Shown here: positions 35,566 through 48,652 of the stretch, piece after piece
How the letters are laid out: every line of letters starts with the position of its first letter
Numbering within the stretch: position 1 is the first letter of the stretch
NCBI GenBank assembly: GCA_013368375.1
Contig: JAACJP010000004.1
Span: 1,860,001-1,924,000 of the forward strand
Length of the DNA: 64,000 nucleotides
Origin: Tricholomella constricta
Taxonomy: Eukaryota; Basidiomycota; Agaricomycetes; Agaricales; Lyophyllaceae
Direction: 5' to 3'
The notes under the pieces: model-generated
Databases searched by the model: none
What the model was told of the DNA's origin: nothing
Seen by the model: only the letters and a program-made list of their open reading frames with translations
Translations under genes and position numbers: made by a program

Positions 35566-37477
35566 CTACAAAAACTCTTTGGGGCGCTTGGAGGGATCAC
35601 CACCAGCAGCATCGTAGACCAATCCGGCGACACGGAAAGCGAGCTCTGAGAAATTTTATGTGTTTGTACGTTGCGAAGGAAGTAGAACCTACTCACCATC
35701 TGCCTGAGATCGAACCACAGCCTCGGCATATACTCTGACAACATCCTCCGTTCCACTTGGCCGAACAAAAGAACGACCGCCATCATATCTCCTAACGAGC
35801 TCGTCGATCTTCGACTGTAGGCCAGGAGGGCTCAACAAGCGGCGTTCAGCATTTTCTGTCCGGAAAGCATTACGATTATTTACGACAACCTTAACAAGGC
35901 GGTTCGGTAGATCAACGTAGAGCGAATCCCACTCGATGCCTGTGTATGACTTGTGTGCAAGTACAACTTCGACCAGGAGTATGTCGGAGAGGGCGTCACC
36001 AACCGTCTGATTGATAAGTTGTGTAAGGTTGATCAGATGTTTGAGTGCAGTGGACTGGGCAGGCGTAGAGGGCTGGTATAGCGCCAGCTTTGACTGAGTG
36101 GATGGAGAAAATAACACAGTCCCATGTCCGTTAGCTTCGAAGTATACGCCGATGTTGAAGTGCTCGGCGGCATGATGAAGGTGCTTGACGCCGGTTGCAA
36201 CGCATTTAACCGGGAGCCGCTGGGGTTCAAACTTAGACATCAGTGACTGGAAAGCACGATAGGACTCACCCCAGCGAGGTATTTCGTCGACGCGCCATTA
36301 GCGTATGCTGTCTGCACGACTCCTACTTTGACTTCATTTTCAAGACCAGCAGATTTCACTAGATCCACAATAAACGCAGCAACGAGGGCAGCGATTTTGT
36401 CCCCGTCAAGCATGTGGAAGATGCCTCGCTCATCTAGGTAATAGTACATGAGACGATCAGCGTCACCGTCAAGGCTACATGCGCGTTGCCCCGGCTTCAA
36501 TCGATCCGCCAAAGAAGGTGGAAGTCTCTGCATGGTCTTCACATAGTCTGCACCACAGGCGAAATTCAGGGCGCCAGGTGTTGAGATGGACGCGTTCTCC
36601 AAAATCAGTGACAACGAGCCATCAAGGTACTCTGTCAATGTAGAAGCAGCGAGGGCACCAACTCCGTTGGCACAATCGATAAGTAGGGCCTCGAGGGGCG
36701 GTCTTCCTGCCTACGACGAAATGAGATTATGATTGCGGAAGCAGACCGTTACGAGACATACAACAAGGTTCTGGAACGCAGTGCCAAGTTTCTGGAAGTA
36801 TCCTTCTTCCGAATCATCACCGTAGCTCTCGGGAGTGTTCTTCGTATTGATAGCTTTAACGAGGTAGTGGAGGATTGGGGTCGTTGTCACCCCAGCATTG
36901 CGCCCTTCGGCACCGATGGCGCTGAGCCCGTCTTCTAGCGCAGCCACAAGAGCAACACCTGATGGCCGCGTATCCCGCGCGTAGACGACTCGCGCTGGCT
37001 TGGAGATATCGATTTTGGTCGTTCGGATGAGTGTATCAAGCACCGCGAGAAAGTCATCTGTTGTGGGCGCGTTTGCCAAGTTTGTCGCGTGCGCCTCCCA
37101 AGAGCCTTCGAGCATTTCACCGCGAGGATCGACGACCTTGACACCATTGTCCTGCATCACGATCATTGAACACACCACTGTCCATTCATTATAGCAATGA
37201 TGTACACACTTGCTCAGGATTATGAGACGCGGTGACCATGACGCCAACGGCCAGGCCATCTAGTTTCTTGCTCCGGAGCGCTGCGATAACGCCCACACGA
37301 AAGAGTACGGAGTCCAACGTGCTCCCTCTAATCGCAACGTGACCATCGTGTATCGTGAAGTTGTCGATAAGGCACTTACAAAGTACGAAAGCCTGCGGTC
37401 CCATATTGAAATCGAAGATGAGATGGCTTTGGATGGGCATCAGAGAGTGTCCTGATGTCAGAAGAAAGTTGAGACAT
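35566..37477 (-). CDS. AGM1: Phosphoacetylglucosamine mutase
   Basis: Interconverts GlcNAc-6-phosphate and GlcNAc-1-phosphate for UDP-GlcNAc, the precursor of chitin and N-glycans; cytosolic. The alpha-D-phosphohexomutase signatures are all present: RFQYGTAGFRTL, the phosphoserine loop VMVTASHNPEQDNGVK, the metal-binding SLDGDADRLMYYY, the sugar-binding YFEANGHGTVLFS and the phosphate-binding FVRPSGTEDVVRVYAE. The start at 37477 gives MSQLSSDIRTLSDAHP. Exons are separated by about five short introns, the last leading to the C terminus DPSKRPKEFL. It is divergent from SEC17, with starts about 130 bp apart. Confidence 0.94.
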
Positions 37478-37608
37478 TCCAAGCGAAAGTTTATCGACAC
37501 TAGTACTGGAGGAGGTGAAAGTCCAAAGGAATCTGTCGTGAGTCAGATGACCGATCAATAATTGATTGCCCCTATGTAAAGCACTGCTCCCTCTTATCAA
37601 CCCTCACA

Positions 37609-38632
37609 ATGCCGCCCAAATCACCCGCTCAAATCCTCCTCGATAAAGCCGACAAGAAAGCCAATTCTTCCGGTGGATGGTTCACATCTAGTACAACCAA
37701 ATTTGAGGAAGCTGGGGATCTGTACCAGCAGGCGGCCAACTCTTTCAAGCTCGAGAAGCTCTTCAAGGAAGCAGGAGATGCATTTGCTCGAGAGGCGGAG
37801 TGCCGAGAGAAATGCAAGGAAACCAACGAGGCGTCCAACGCCTGGTGGAATGCTGCAAAAGCATATAAGAGAGGGTTTCCAGATCGTAAGTCCCGGCCTT
37901 CCAGACCCGAGAAATCGACTGATTGCATGCTCAGTGGCCATTCAGGCTCTGACTCAAACAATCGTACATCTCACTCAAGCTGGCCGCTTTAGACAGGCCG
38001 CAGATAGAGAGAAAGAGATTGGACAGATATATTTGCAGGAATCTAACGATCTACGGAGAGCTTGCGAGAGTTATGTACGAGCTGGTGATTGGTATGCGCA
38101 GGAGGATGCGACTGCGTAAGCGTCCCAAAGTCATTCCAGATTGATTGATCCTAACACAGAAACAGAACTGCCAATGGGTGCTATAAGGACGCCGCAGACC
38201 TTCACGCAGACCTTGATGAATATCCTCAGGCTATTGCTCGTTATGAACAGGTTGCCGACCACTCCCTGACCTCCGCACTGACAAAGTATAGTGTCAAGGA
38301 GTATTGGCTTAAAGCAGGGCTTTGCGCTCTTGCTATGAATGTACGTGTAAATTGTCTACGGATCCATCATCACTATAGAAATGTCATTTGAACAGGACAC
38401 GGTCACGGCGCGACGAAACATGGCCAAGTACGGGAACCAAGATGCGACCTTCCCGTCAACTCGCGAGGCAAAATTTCTGACGGCACTGATTGAGGCCGTT
38501 GAGGCTGGAGACCAGGAGTCTTTTACGGGAGCGGTGGTGGAATTTGACCAAGTAACGAAGCTGGATAACTGGAAGACAGCCATGCTGCTCAAACTCAAGC
38601 GGGGTATTCAAGAAGAGCCTCTTCTGACGTAA
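37609..38632 (+). CDS. SEC17: Alpha-SNAP vesicle-fusion protein
   Basis: Adaptor that recruits the ATPase NSF/Sec18 to SNARE complexes for disassembly after membrane fusion. Four exons (37609-37885, 37935-38115, 38166-38340, 38396-38632) encode 289 residues, the usual size. The TPR-like helical repeats are clear: SPAQILLDKADKK, GDLYQQAANSFKLEK, AGDAFAREAECREK, TQTIVHLTQAGRFRQAADRE, IARYEQVADHSL and YWLKAGLCALAMND. The conserved C terminus WKTAMLLKLKRGIQEE, which stimulates the NSF ATPase, is intact. NUS1 follows 45 bp downstream on the same strand. Confidence 0.95.
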
Positions 38633-38677
38633 TCGATATCCGTAGTTGCCACGTGAATTTCATGCCACGTGGAGATC

Positions 38678-39906
38678 ATGGACACGTCCTGTTCAATTTA
38701 TGCAACTTCACCTCTAATCGTAATGGCCTTGGTCGCTGTCTTGTTTCTACGCGCTCTTCATTATATTTATTCTCTTGTTGTTCTATGGCACTCGTTCTGG
38801 AAGCGATATACTTGGACCCCCCTACAGCCTCTTCACGCTCCGCGCCGTCGCACACCCAAGCATCTCTCCGTCATCCTCGTCGCAGACCCCGACTCGAGTA
38901 GTCCCGAGTCAGATCATTGCCTTGTACAGAGTGTAATAAATGCAGTAGGCTGGTGTCGTGCAGTTGGCATAGAAAAACTCACTGTCTATGAAGAACATGG
39001 TACGGGTCACTACATTGCGCATCGATGCTAAACAAACGCGTCTCCCAGGGACACTTTTGAAATCCTCCCAGAATATCCGCGACTCTCTTGGTGATGATCC
39101 CGATGAATCCTCGAGCGAATCCGAAGTCGAATATCCTCTGACACCCCCACCATCGGACTACTCCGAGTCACGGCCCATGTCTCCGCAGCATGGTTCACAA
39201 CTTGATATGCACACAGTAACAATACGTGTATCTAACAAACAGACCAATCCAAGGCCCCGAAAAGATGCGTTCAATTGGCGGAAAGATCATGGTGCGACTT
39301 CAGGCGACGTGCTCGACCACTTCTAACTTGCAAAACAGGGATCAATCATTCGCTCGAAAAACAGATGACCCTCTGCCTGGCCTCTCGAGAATCGTCAAAG
39401 CCAGCTATAGCTTCTCTCGCCCAATCGTTTGCATCTCGAAACAAACGAAAATCGCGAAAGAGCACTAAATACCCCAAGGGGGACGCGTTCACACTGACAG
39501 TTGATGCGCTTGACAGTCTCTTAGAATGTGCGTAGAAATATATATATATACAAGGGTAACCAACTGACTATTGATTATCCTAGCAGCTGACCACACTCTT
39601 TCATCACCAGATTTTATGATTATACATCCTATCAACCCAATACATTACAACGAGACGCCTTTGGAGCTTCACGGCTATCCCCCTTGGCATATTAGACTGA
39701 CAGAAATATAGTAAGGGCTTATTTGAAAATGATTAATATACAACCATACTCACCAGATGTGGGTTTGCAGTCACAATAGATTTCAGCATCTTCCAACATG
39801 GAGCATAAGACACCCGTTATCATCACAGCCCATACCACTTGACGAAACGACCTTCAATCAAGCGTTGGATGAGTTTGCTACGGCGGAAATGCGTTTTGGG
39901 AAATAG
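38678..39906 (+). CDS. NUS1: NUS1-type subunit of cis-prenyltransferase
   Basis: Regulatory partner of the catalytic cis-prenyltransferase (Rer2/Srt1/DHDDS) that makes dolichol in the ER. Five exons (38678-38999, 39049-39291, 39339-39527, 39584-39710, 39771-39906) give 338 residues. An N-terminal hydrophobic segment (YATSPLIVMALVAVLFLRAL) anchors it. The fold begins TPKHLSVILVADPDSS, NAVGWCRAVGIEKLTVYEE and GTLLKSSQNIRD; after an acidic Ser-rich insertion come GDAFTLTVDALDSLLE and LELHGYPPWHIRLTEI. The last exon reaches the C-terminal EMRFGK, the RxG motif that completes the partner's active site. If the last intron is not removed, translation stops after LTEI and this motif is lost. Confidence 0.88.
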
Positions 39907-41668
39907 TTGGCGAAAGTTGATGAAATGCAGTTCGATAACTGCCGCCGCCTGCCTCGTTCCAATCTCGATATCTTGGCATGCCAAGGATACTCCAGAAGGA
40001 CCACAGGACACCGGTCCGTTTCAAGTAGAACTGCCTCGGGCGCCAGAGAGTGGAGGGTTGGTGCTGTGACTTGATCAGTGTCATCTTATATACCACGATA
40101 AGTGTGCAGTGACTTTGAGATTCCAAGGACTCGTCGTGGCTACATTGAGCTATCCCGGTCTCTGAGAGCAGCACGAGTCGGAACGACGCGACGAAGTGCC
40201 GCTAATGCTCAGTCACCCAAACTTGTCGCAGTGAAATGCGGCACCGCACATCAGTAAATCGGGAAAAGTTGGATAAATGGTTGTTGCAATTACAATTGTT
40301 TGGTCAGGTTATTGAGCAATGAAAATGCGTTATCAGGGACTCAGAATGATTGTGATGAATGGTAAGTGGTTGAAAAACGGGGTCATCATTATTGAAGGTT
40401 ACACTTTGGCAGAATCCTGTTAACAGATTTGCCTTTCGTGTAATTATTTTGGTTTCTGACAAAACTACTACGTCTGGTGTTTCACCAAAGCATGATATTT
40501 CTTTCACGAGATGGATTAGAGCACAAAAAGACATTCATCTCTTGCCTGTGCAAAATTTTAATGAGCGCAATTGAGTACACCCGGACCGCACACCGAGCGG
40601 GTGTGCAAGCGTGAAATCGTACAAGTCGTTGAAACTCAGTTGAACCTCAGCTCCGGAAATAACCCGCCTTGACAACCGTTGAAGTTTTCCCCCATCTTGT
40701 CGTTCGCTGGTGTCTTCCTGCAGCCACTCATGTTTTCATGTCTTTCTTATCTGCTCCTGCTTACTCTTGCAGCCAGGTCTTCGTGATCACATCTGTCACT
40801 GTGATTGTCCAAATTGTGGGCACCAAGCTTATTGGCACGAAGAACCTGTATTTGGGCACCATGTTTTCGAGAATTCTATTTTTTTGTTTATCTTTCCCAC
40901 AGGACCTGCGCAACCCGCCGACGTGGCCTCGAGGTGCAACATCAGGCTCGCTGTCCCTGTCCCATCACTTGGTGCGCCCGGTGGTACAGTTGACCTCTAT
41001 TCTTTTCTTGCCGAGGTATGTTTCTAAACGCATGCGTGATTCATCTCTTCTGACAAAACTCGCAACATCGGCCATACACATCACGACTTCATGTATCATT
41101 TATCCTGCAACACTTCAGAATCCCCCGACCTTGTTGTCCATTTATGCCCTGTAGAACCAAGTAGCCTGTTGTAATATACAATTAATATATGATTTTCTGT
41201 TATTAAATTCTGAGAATTTTGCAAGGTTTCGAGGATGCGTGACTATTTGTGTCCATGGGCAACAGCATACAACTGGTACAATTCAGGTCATAATTGTCAC
41301 AATTACGGAGGTGGTACAAGATTATGCACAAACGGCCTCCAATTGTAAAAAAAGACCCTAGCTGTTTATCGAATACTGGGCCTTACAAGAAGTGTTAAAA
41401 GGTTTTTGTAAATTGAGGGACTTCTATCAAATTATACCACTTATATTCCCCTTGTAACCCATTGTCGAAACTTTCCCAATTTAGTGATGCAGCCATCAAA
41501 TTCATTGACATTAGTGATCCAGCGGTAGCGGATCTTTCAAGCTCATGGTTTCCGAAGCGCTTGACAGAAACAACACCTCCACTTGATGACTCCCGTGATC
41601 GTCGCAGCCACCCTCTAGGTATATAACATCATCCTCTTGCTGGAGGCTTACAGGCAAATTCGAACACC
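39907..41668. other. Unassigned region without a supported gene
   Basis: About 1.75 kb between NUS1 and the Tle1-like gene. The first part (39907-40660) holds only short open frames. A plus-strand stretch at 40669-41154 is open with hydrophobic content (SQVFVITSVTVIVQIVGTK), but no start, splice pattern or family could be supported. From about 41150 to 41450 the sequence is AT-rich with several caattgta-type palindromic words. I saw no RNA gene or transposon end. Confidence 0.4.
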
Positions 41669-43989
41669 ATGTCGACTCTTTTTCGCGTGGATAGAAAGAC
41701 ACCAAGCCCCAATCAGAAGTCTCCTCGCCGACTTCCAACAGATCCTTTCAGCGAGCACAGCTCTGAGATGCTGAATATCAGAGTGCCAAAGAGGATCGTC
41801 GTTTGCTGCGATGGGTACGTTGCCACACAATACTTATTGATTTTCAGGCGTTGAAACTTGCTGATGTCGTCAGCACCTGGCAAGACGGAGTCTCTAATGA
41901 GGAAAGATCCTCATATACCAATATCTTGGTATGTACGCCGACATCTTAGGCAACCTGAGCGTCTGCGAATGCTTATGTACCTGTCGTTTAAACAGCGCCT
42001 TGCAAGGACCATAAATCACGAAGATGAGAGATTTAAGCCAGTGATTCCCCAGATCGTGTTTTATCAGTCCGGCATTGGATCAGACAAGAATTTTTATTCT
42101 AAATACATAGAAGGTAAGCAAGTCGTCGCTGGGCCTTTATCCGCTTTCACCTGTTAATTTATTCAAGGAACAACCGGTGGTTCTCTTGGTAATGCTATGA
42201 TAACCTGCATATTGAGGCTTCCCTAACATTCATTTGTGTAGGCGACAAGGTGGAGGAGGCGTACGCCTTTATTGCACAGTAAGTCATTCATCGCGGTAGT
42301 GATCTCGTCAAAAAGTGCTTAAAGCATCCGCTTTCCAGCAATTACCATCCTGGTGATGAGGTGAAGTACACATGATCATCTTTTTCTTCCCAATATACTG
42401 AACTTCTTACCACCAGATATTTCTTTTTGGCTTTTCACGAGTACAGTGACCAATTCAGCCCTTACGTACGTTCAACTCATCGGTGTTCTAGGGTGCATAT
42501 ACTGCGCGCATGGTGGCTATGTTTATTGTAGGTAGCAATCTGACCTTGACGGGGCTCCTCTGAACATCATATGCAGGGGCGAATTGGGGTCCTCGATCGA
42601 AAGGACATGGACCATTTTGCGGGCATTTTCTTGACATACCAGAAACTCGGAAAATGCAAAGATCCGGCTGGTATGTGACTTTACACGCTTCACGTCCATC
42701 GAGCTTTTTGGATGTTGAAAACTATTCCAGAAGCGGAAATTCTAAGGCGGCGATTATCCCCTTGGAATCAACATGACTCGCCTGGGAAGGTTCGCGCTGA
42801 TTCAGACAAGACGACATTCTCTGTGAAGTTCGTTCATCGCAATTGCTTTTCTAGACTTTGGCTCATTGAAAGCCCAAGGTGTCTAGGTGTCTTTGATACT
42901 GTTGGGTCTTTTGGTCTTCCCGAAGAGCTAGCGTACTGTTCGAAGGATGTCCGAACTCTTTTCGGATTCCCTGACAAGACACTGGGAGCGCACATTGAGC
43001 GCGCATATCAAGCCCTTGCTTTGAATGAGACGCGCGCCGATTTTGTAAATGCATTCTACTTATCAGGCTAACTGTTCAACGCTTAGAATCACATCACAGA
43101 GCTGTGCCAAGTTTGAACAAACGGCGGCAGGAAGGGAGAAGAAGCAAGTGTTGAAGCAAGTATGTATATATGCATCGTATCTATGCCTATTTTGTTGATC
43201 TTCAACGAATCAGTGCTGGTTTACTGGTATGAATCTAACCCCACCTACTTCACAAGATGGTTGACCCATATGTTTCTTTTCCAGGATCTCACTCTGATGT
43301 GCGAAACAAGGTTTTATTCTACATAAGGCCCGGCTTACCTTGCACCACTTGCTTACCAGATCGGTGGCGGTTACCATGAGCACGACTTATCGGATTTGAC
43401 TCTGACATGGATGGCGGTAATCGACACTTGTCGATTTCTTTTGTGCAAGTCGATTAACACCTGAATCTTACCAGGCACAAGTCGGCGACATGCTGTCTCT
43501 TGATATGAAGTACCTTGCTTCTCTTTTCCATCCAGTTGCGCTCTGGGGGCAGCACAGACCACACGAGTTGCGATTTCAATCTTTCCTCTGAGCTCCAAAA
43601 TTGATATTTGCCTATCTAGTTCCACTATGGGAATTTTCGCATTGGCTCGCACCATCAAACGTCCCATTCCAACATGTCCTAACGATGTAACACGAGAAAC
43701 CATCCATGCATCAGTGCTGGAACAGCAAGGCCTAAACCCAGATTTAGCGGTCACTCTTGCAAAGCACCCAGAACTCGTCATGCCTTTGCTGCCGTTGGAA
43801 GAAGAGGTCAAGCTGAACTGGCCAATGCAGCAGAACGAGTGTCCAGGTAACATAAATTCAACGAATGGGAGTTCAACTACGCCACCAGCCGCTCCCGGGA
43901 ATGAAATAGCAATTGGACCGGAAGCAGATGTGGTGAACGGCGTTGAGCGAATAAGGGTTCACGAATTCAGTCGAACGGGAACTCTGTGA
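41669..43989 (+). CDS. Tle1-like (DUF2235) alpha/beta hydrolase
   Basis: Belongs to the family of Tle1-type phospholipase-like alpha/beta hydrolases, abundant in agaricomycetes and also known as bacterial type VI effectors; the fungal role is not established. Landmarks read through about ten short introns: RIVVCCDG joined to TWQDGVSNEERSSYTNIL, IPQIVFYQSGIGSD, GTTGGSLGDKVEEAYAFIA, the nucleophile elbow EIFLFGFSRGAYTARMVA, GVFDTVGSFGLPEELA, ERAYQALALNETRADF, and the late CWFTGSHSDIGGGYHEHDLS with catalytic-type histidine. The C-terminal part contains STMGIFALARTIKRPIPT and ends in a Ser/Pro-rich tail. No signal peptide is visible. Confidence 0.85.
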
Positions 43990-44161
43990 TACATATAACC
44001 TGTGAAGAGTATCACCCAGCTACATACATTATCCACGTTACATTATTCGCCTTTCCGTAGACTATACCATATTCCGCCTTGGGCTTATGTAATACATGCG
44101 ACCAATGCGACCTGGCCGTGTTAGTTTGTCACCGTCTCTGCTTGCTCTATGGCATTAGAGG

Positions 44162-47100
44162 ATGGCCGTAAAGGACCTTGTCGAGCACTTCGACTCACAC
44201 CCAATTACCACCATATCAGCCGATGACAGTGCCATTTCTAATAGCTGGACCATGGACGTTGCCGCTTCCTCAACCAGGCCCATTTCTAGCCCAGCCCGAT
44301 TTCTCGATACCCCAGGACGCGTGAACCACGACCTTCGTCCAACCAACTCGGATCCTCTTCTTCTCACAGAAGCACCATCTCACTCAGTTCACGAGGGGCC
44401 AACCCTCGATATAGCGGATTCGTTGCAACCTCCTAGACAACTCCCCAAAAGCGGCCTTCCCATTCAATCGAAGCTGTTTGGAGTCTCTCCAACTCGCTAC
44501 TTACTTGACGATGATGATGAACATCCTCTTCTTACAAGAGGAGCTCACGAATATATTTACGAATCAGACACGCCCTCCGGCGCAGCTCAAAGTGCTTTCC
44601 TTCCTTTCCAGTCCCATCATCAGAGGAAACATTACCCAATACCCTCGACTCTTGTTTTCTCTCGCGACGCGCCACCATTACACTTGCCCAAACTGGATAA
44701 ACACCTCTCGTCTCTTCCCCTCCCAGACTTTACCAGTGATCGCTCGGGGGCAATGTTTTCTCCGATGGACAAGCTAGCAGAGTCAGGAAAGTCTCTAGAT
44801 GACCTGGAGAGCAATTCAAGCGTAGCCCCTGCCTGGCGAAACCGCAAGACCCTGTTAGGATCGACCGTTAATGCAGTTCTTGGTTTCACTGTGCGTTTTC
44901 GAGATGCCATAACACATCTTCCACTGTACTCAAGGTTCTACAGGGATCCAGCGCACTGGCATCGTTCTACAGCTTGCAAGGCCTCTTTAACACCGTTCAG
45001 ATATTTGCATTAATTTTAAGCACCATAGGTAAATCGCCAGTGATACACACATTTAACACTCACTTCAATTTGCTTATGTCGTCGCAGTGGGGGGGCAGGA
45101 TCTTGAGGATAAATGGCGAAAGTTATTCCTTGGGACAATGTCAGTGATCCATGTGCGCATCAAGGTGTCTGGATCTGAAGTTCATCTAGACCAAATGTAC
45201 TAGCTCTCAACTTTGCTTCAACGCTGGTCCAATCCCTGCTTTTTCTCATGATATTTATGGCGATCGCTGCTGGTCTCCTTTATTACTTCTATCGGTCAAG
45301 CTTCCATTGTGATCGTTATGGTGTAGTCGAGGGCTTGCAGCAAACAGGTGCGAAGGGAAGGCAATGGGGCCTTGTTGTCGTCACTTTTCTTTTGACGGTC
45401 ATATACCTTCCACTCAGCACTATGGCAGTTCATGTCCTCGTATGGTCACAGGATCTCTGGGTGGTTCCTAACCCATACACGAATGCAACTATATACCCAC
45501 CAGCGGTCCCACCTTTGGGTCCCGCAAATGAGTATCGCGATGCATTAGACTTTTGCTGGACTACGACGATGAAGCGAAACCAAGTCAATTATGCGCCTGT
45601 CGTCATCATTCTAGCAGCCATAGTATTTATTTTTGTGCGTTCTCCAAACCCTTGGCTCTGTCCTAAATTCATCTCCGAACATCTCACAGCTAACTATATG
45701 GTTTCCGATTGCTCTGCGTCGAGTGATCAAAGTCTCAGTCCCCAAAGTAGACAAGTTCACCGAACTTGGGCGACCACGGAACAATATTGCGATGGATGGG
45801 GAATATCACCGGCTGCTTTCCCGTGATCGAAATGCGTTCGCATTTCTGTACAGCGGTTCGTAGTAACTCGAACTTCCTTCATTTCGTTCTGCTAAGGTCG
45901 CACACGTAGGATTTCGACGCGGTTGGGGCACTTACGAGTCAACATACCTTGGTGCCAAGCTTAGCACACTCTTCATCATTGCTGTTATCGACCCAGACAA
46001 TTGTCTCTTCCGTTCTTTGTCCCGCTCCCATCTCCCAATCGTCCGACAGGTCCTGCTGCTGGTTTGTACCATTGGCTTTTTTGTGGCACAATGCATATTC
46101 GCCCCTTTCCTCGATCCCGTCAACAATGCCAGCGAGTGGACATCAAGGCTCAACTATCTCAGCACATCTACTGTCGCACTCATAGTGGTGTTCGATATAC
46201 CCGCGGAGAATATATTTAACACCTACATCCTCTATACGTTAGTCAAACTACACAATCTACAGCTCAATCTACGCCGATGGCTAATGACGACGTCTAGCAT
46301 CTATATAATAACCTACGGTCTCAGTTTTTGTAAGTTTAGGGCCTCTGTTTCACCTCAGGCTTGACGATTTGATACAGATTTTACCATCATCAACTTGGGA
46401 CCTACTCAACGCATTCTTAAACGTCAGAGGCGAAAATTGTCTTGCCTCGTCCTATACGCTAACGTTGTTGCATAGGCTTTACACGGCGCATTGATTTTAG
46501 TAAGCCCAGGTGATTTATGAGGCTGTAACACAACCTGACTAGCGTGTCAGGCATCGATATCTTCTCACCTCGGTATGACACAGTGTTGAGTGCTTGACAG
46601 ACCAATGACGTTAAGCAGATTGGATGTTTCCCCCTCATCTCCACATACAAAACGACGAATTTGGCAGGAATCCATCACAGCCTTGTTCTTAACTAGTCCT
46701 GAATGTGCCATCCCGAAGGAACAGACTATGACATTTGCTCAAGCAAGGGATTCTGAATATCCACCATACCTATTGGATTTTTGCGGTACTCCCGGGGAAC
46801 GGCACGTTGAGAACCTGAAGGTGAGCCCACCTATAAAACGCATCCCAGTATGAGTGCTGATATAGTTGAGTCTGTTTAGATTCTGAGAGAAGTTGGCACA
46901 TTGACGTATAACAAGGCTGTTGCACTGGTATCGGGCCCCGATCACGCCTGGTACAGACGGTTGGAAGGTGAAATCCAGAATAACTTCATTGGCCCTGACT
47001 GTTACTGGAGAAACCCAAGTGGCCCATCGATACCGGGATGTACGAAGTATTTCGGCAACGCATGGTGGATTCCGTTTCCTCCTACGCTCGTAAGTGACGT

Positions 47101-48652
47101 TGAATACTCCTCTATCCAGCTGGATCTTGACGACGGGGAGCCAAGGTGATACGATACGATGATGGGCCTCTTGCTGTTCTGACGGAAGCATCTGAACTCG
47201 AGGCGTACATCTCTCAAAACTCCAGTCCAGACATTCGGCGCAAGCGCTTGGTGCGGCTGTCGCTTCGCGCCCTTGAGGGGCAAGCAGTCGTGTGGCCATA
47301 CGAACACATCTCGGTTCGTTATATCTTACATATTTTCACATAGGTGTTCTTACGGCCCAGGAAGCCCATCGGTGCCTATTCTGGGTGGTTTGGAAAGAGT
47401 CGATACAAAGCAAGGAAGTCCACTCATTATCAATCCTGCCTTTTGCGCATCAAACGCCGCGGGCACCTTGTATGGAATGGCCTCCAAATGGGGAGCGGCT
47501 TTGATCTGGAACTCAGGTATTCGAAGAAAATCTTGGTGGCGGGCGATGCCGTTGGGCTGAATGACGATTACGACCTCACGGCGCCTCTTGCACGGTTTCT
47601 CGAACTCAACCAGGCGCTCATCGCCGAACGACTGCCATATATCGAGGGGGCGATGGAGAACTATCGTCATCAGCATCGAAAGGTCGGCCGATGGAAGAAT
47701 CGCGTTCTCACTTATAAATTCTTATCTCATGTATACAATCATCCACGAGATCCCGCTACACTGGCGGCAAGCTCTCTCGAAGTTGAGCGGGATACGAGGG
47801 TGCGGCATCTTTTGGCGACCTGCGAAACCGTTCTGCAGTTGGCGCATCATAGGTGGGCATTTGTTTCGAGATCGGAAGCCAGGACATGGTGGTACTTGTT
47901 CTGGGTACGCTGGCCAATTTTCTTAATTTATACCTATTTACATCGGGCCACGTATAGGATGACCTGTGGAGGAGAAACCACGACACCACGCCGGGACTGA
48001 AGCGCCATGCGACGGATTTCAATCCCCATTATCCTACGAGCATCGCATATACCCCGCTCCCTCGAGCCGCATTGGAGAGTTTCCTCGCCCAACGGGGTCT
48101 GTTCTCCAAGACTGGGGCTTGGAGCACGTTTTTCACCCCAGGCTTTCTCAACAAATTGTATCTTCGGCTCAATGACACTGTGTTTCGATCTTCGAGCAGG
48201 GTGAGCACTGCCCCTATTCTACACACCATGCTTGACATGCATAACTTCTGCACGCCTTTTTTCAGGCGATCCTGTTCCACATTGGGAACGGCAGCACGGA
48301 GCGGGACATGATGGAAGTCGACCTCGAGACGCGCATTGGGCAGGTGTCGACGATTGGAACAGGCGCCGGGACCGATCACGACGATTCATGGATCCGGACA
48401 CGACCCAATTACCGCTGGGAGGGCATATTGAGCGACCCGCCAACCGCAGGAAAGTGGCGGCGGAGGTGGTTCTCGAAAATGGGGGCCTGGCTGGGGCTGA
48501 CGCCGCTGTGGAGATCGGGGACACCGTCGGATGGCGTATCGCTCGATGTGAGGCTGGAGCATGGACGATTTGTGCTCATAGACTCGGATGACGATCGAAC
48601 ATTAACGGTAGAAGGGAGCAGCCGATGGGATTCTGTAACGACACCCTCATGA
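44162..48652 (+). CDS. Very large multipass membrane protein of unknown function
   Basis: I do not recognise the family. A soluble N-terminal region of about 250 residues (rich in Ser, Pro, Asp) precedes membrane segments: FNTVQIFALILSTI, LVQSLLFLMIFMAIAAGLLY, LVVVTFLLTVIYLPLSTMAV, YAPVVIILAAIVFIF, STLFIIAVI, VRQVLLLVCTIGFFVAQCIF and LSTSTVALIVVFDIP. A long hydrophilic C-terminal region follows (LDFCGTPGERHVENLK, GPDHAWYRRLEGEIQNNFIG, KRLVRLSLRALEGQAVVWPY, ATCETVLQLAHHRW, RWDSVTTPS-stop). Exons connect through ten or more short introns, giving an estimated 1,200-1,300 residues. The order of segments suggests a fungal-specific plasma-membrane or organellar protein with a large cytosolic domain. 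Exact splice sites and the start codon are provisional. Confidence 0.65.
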
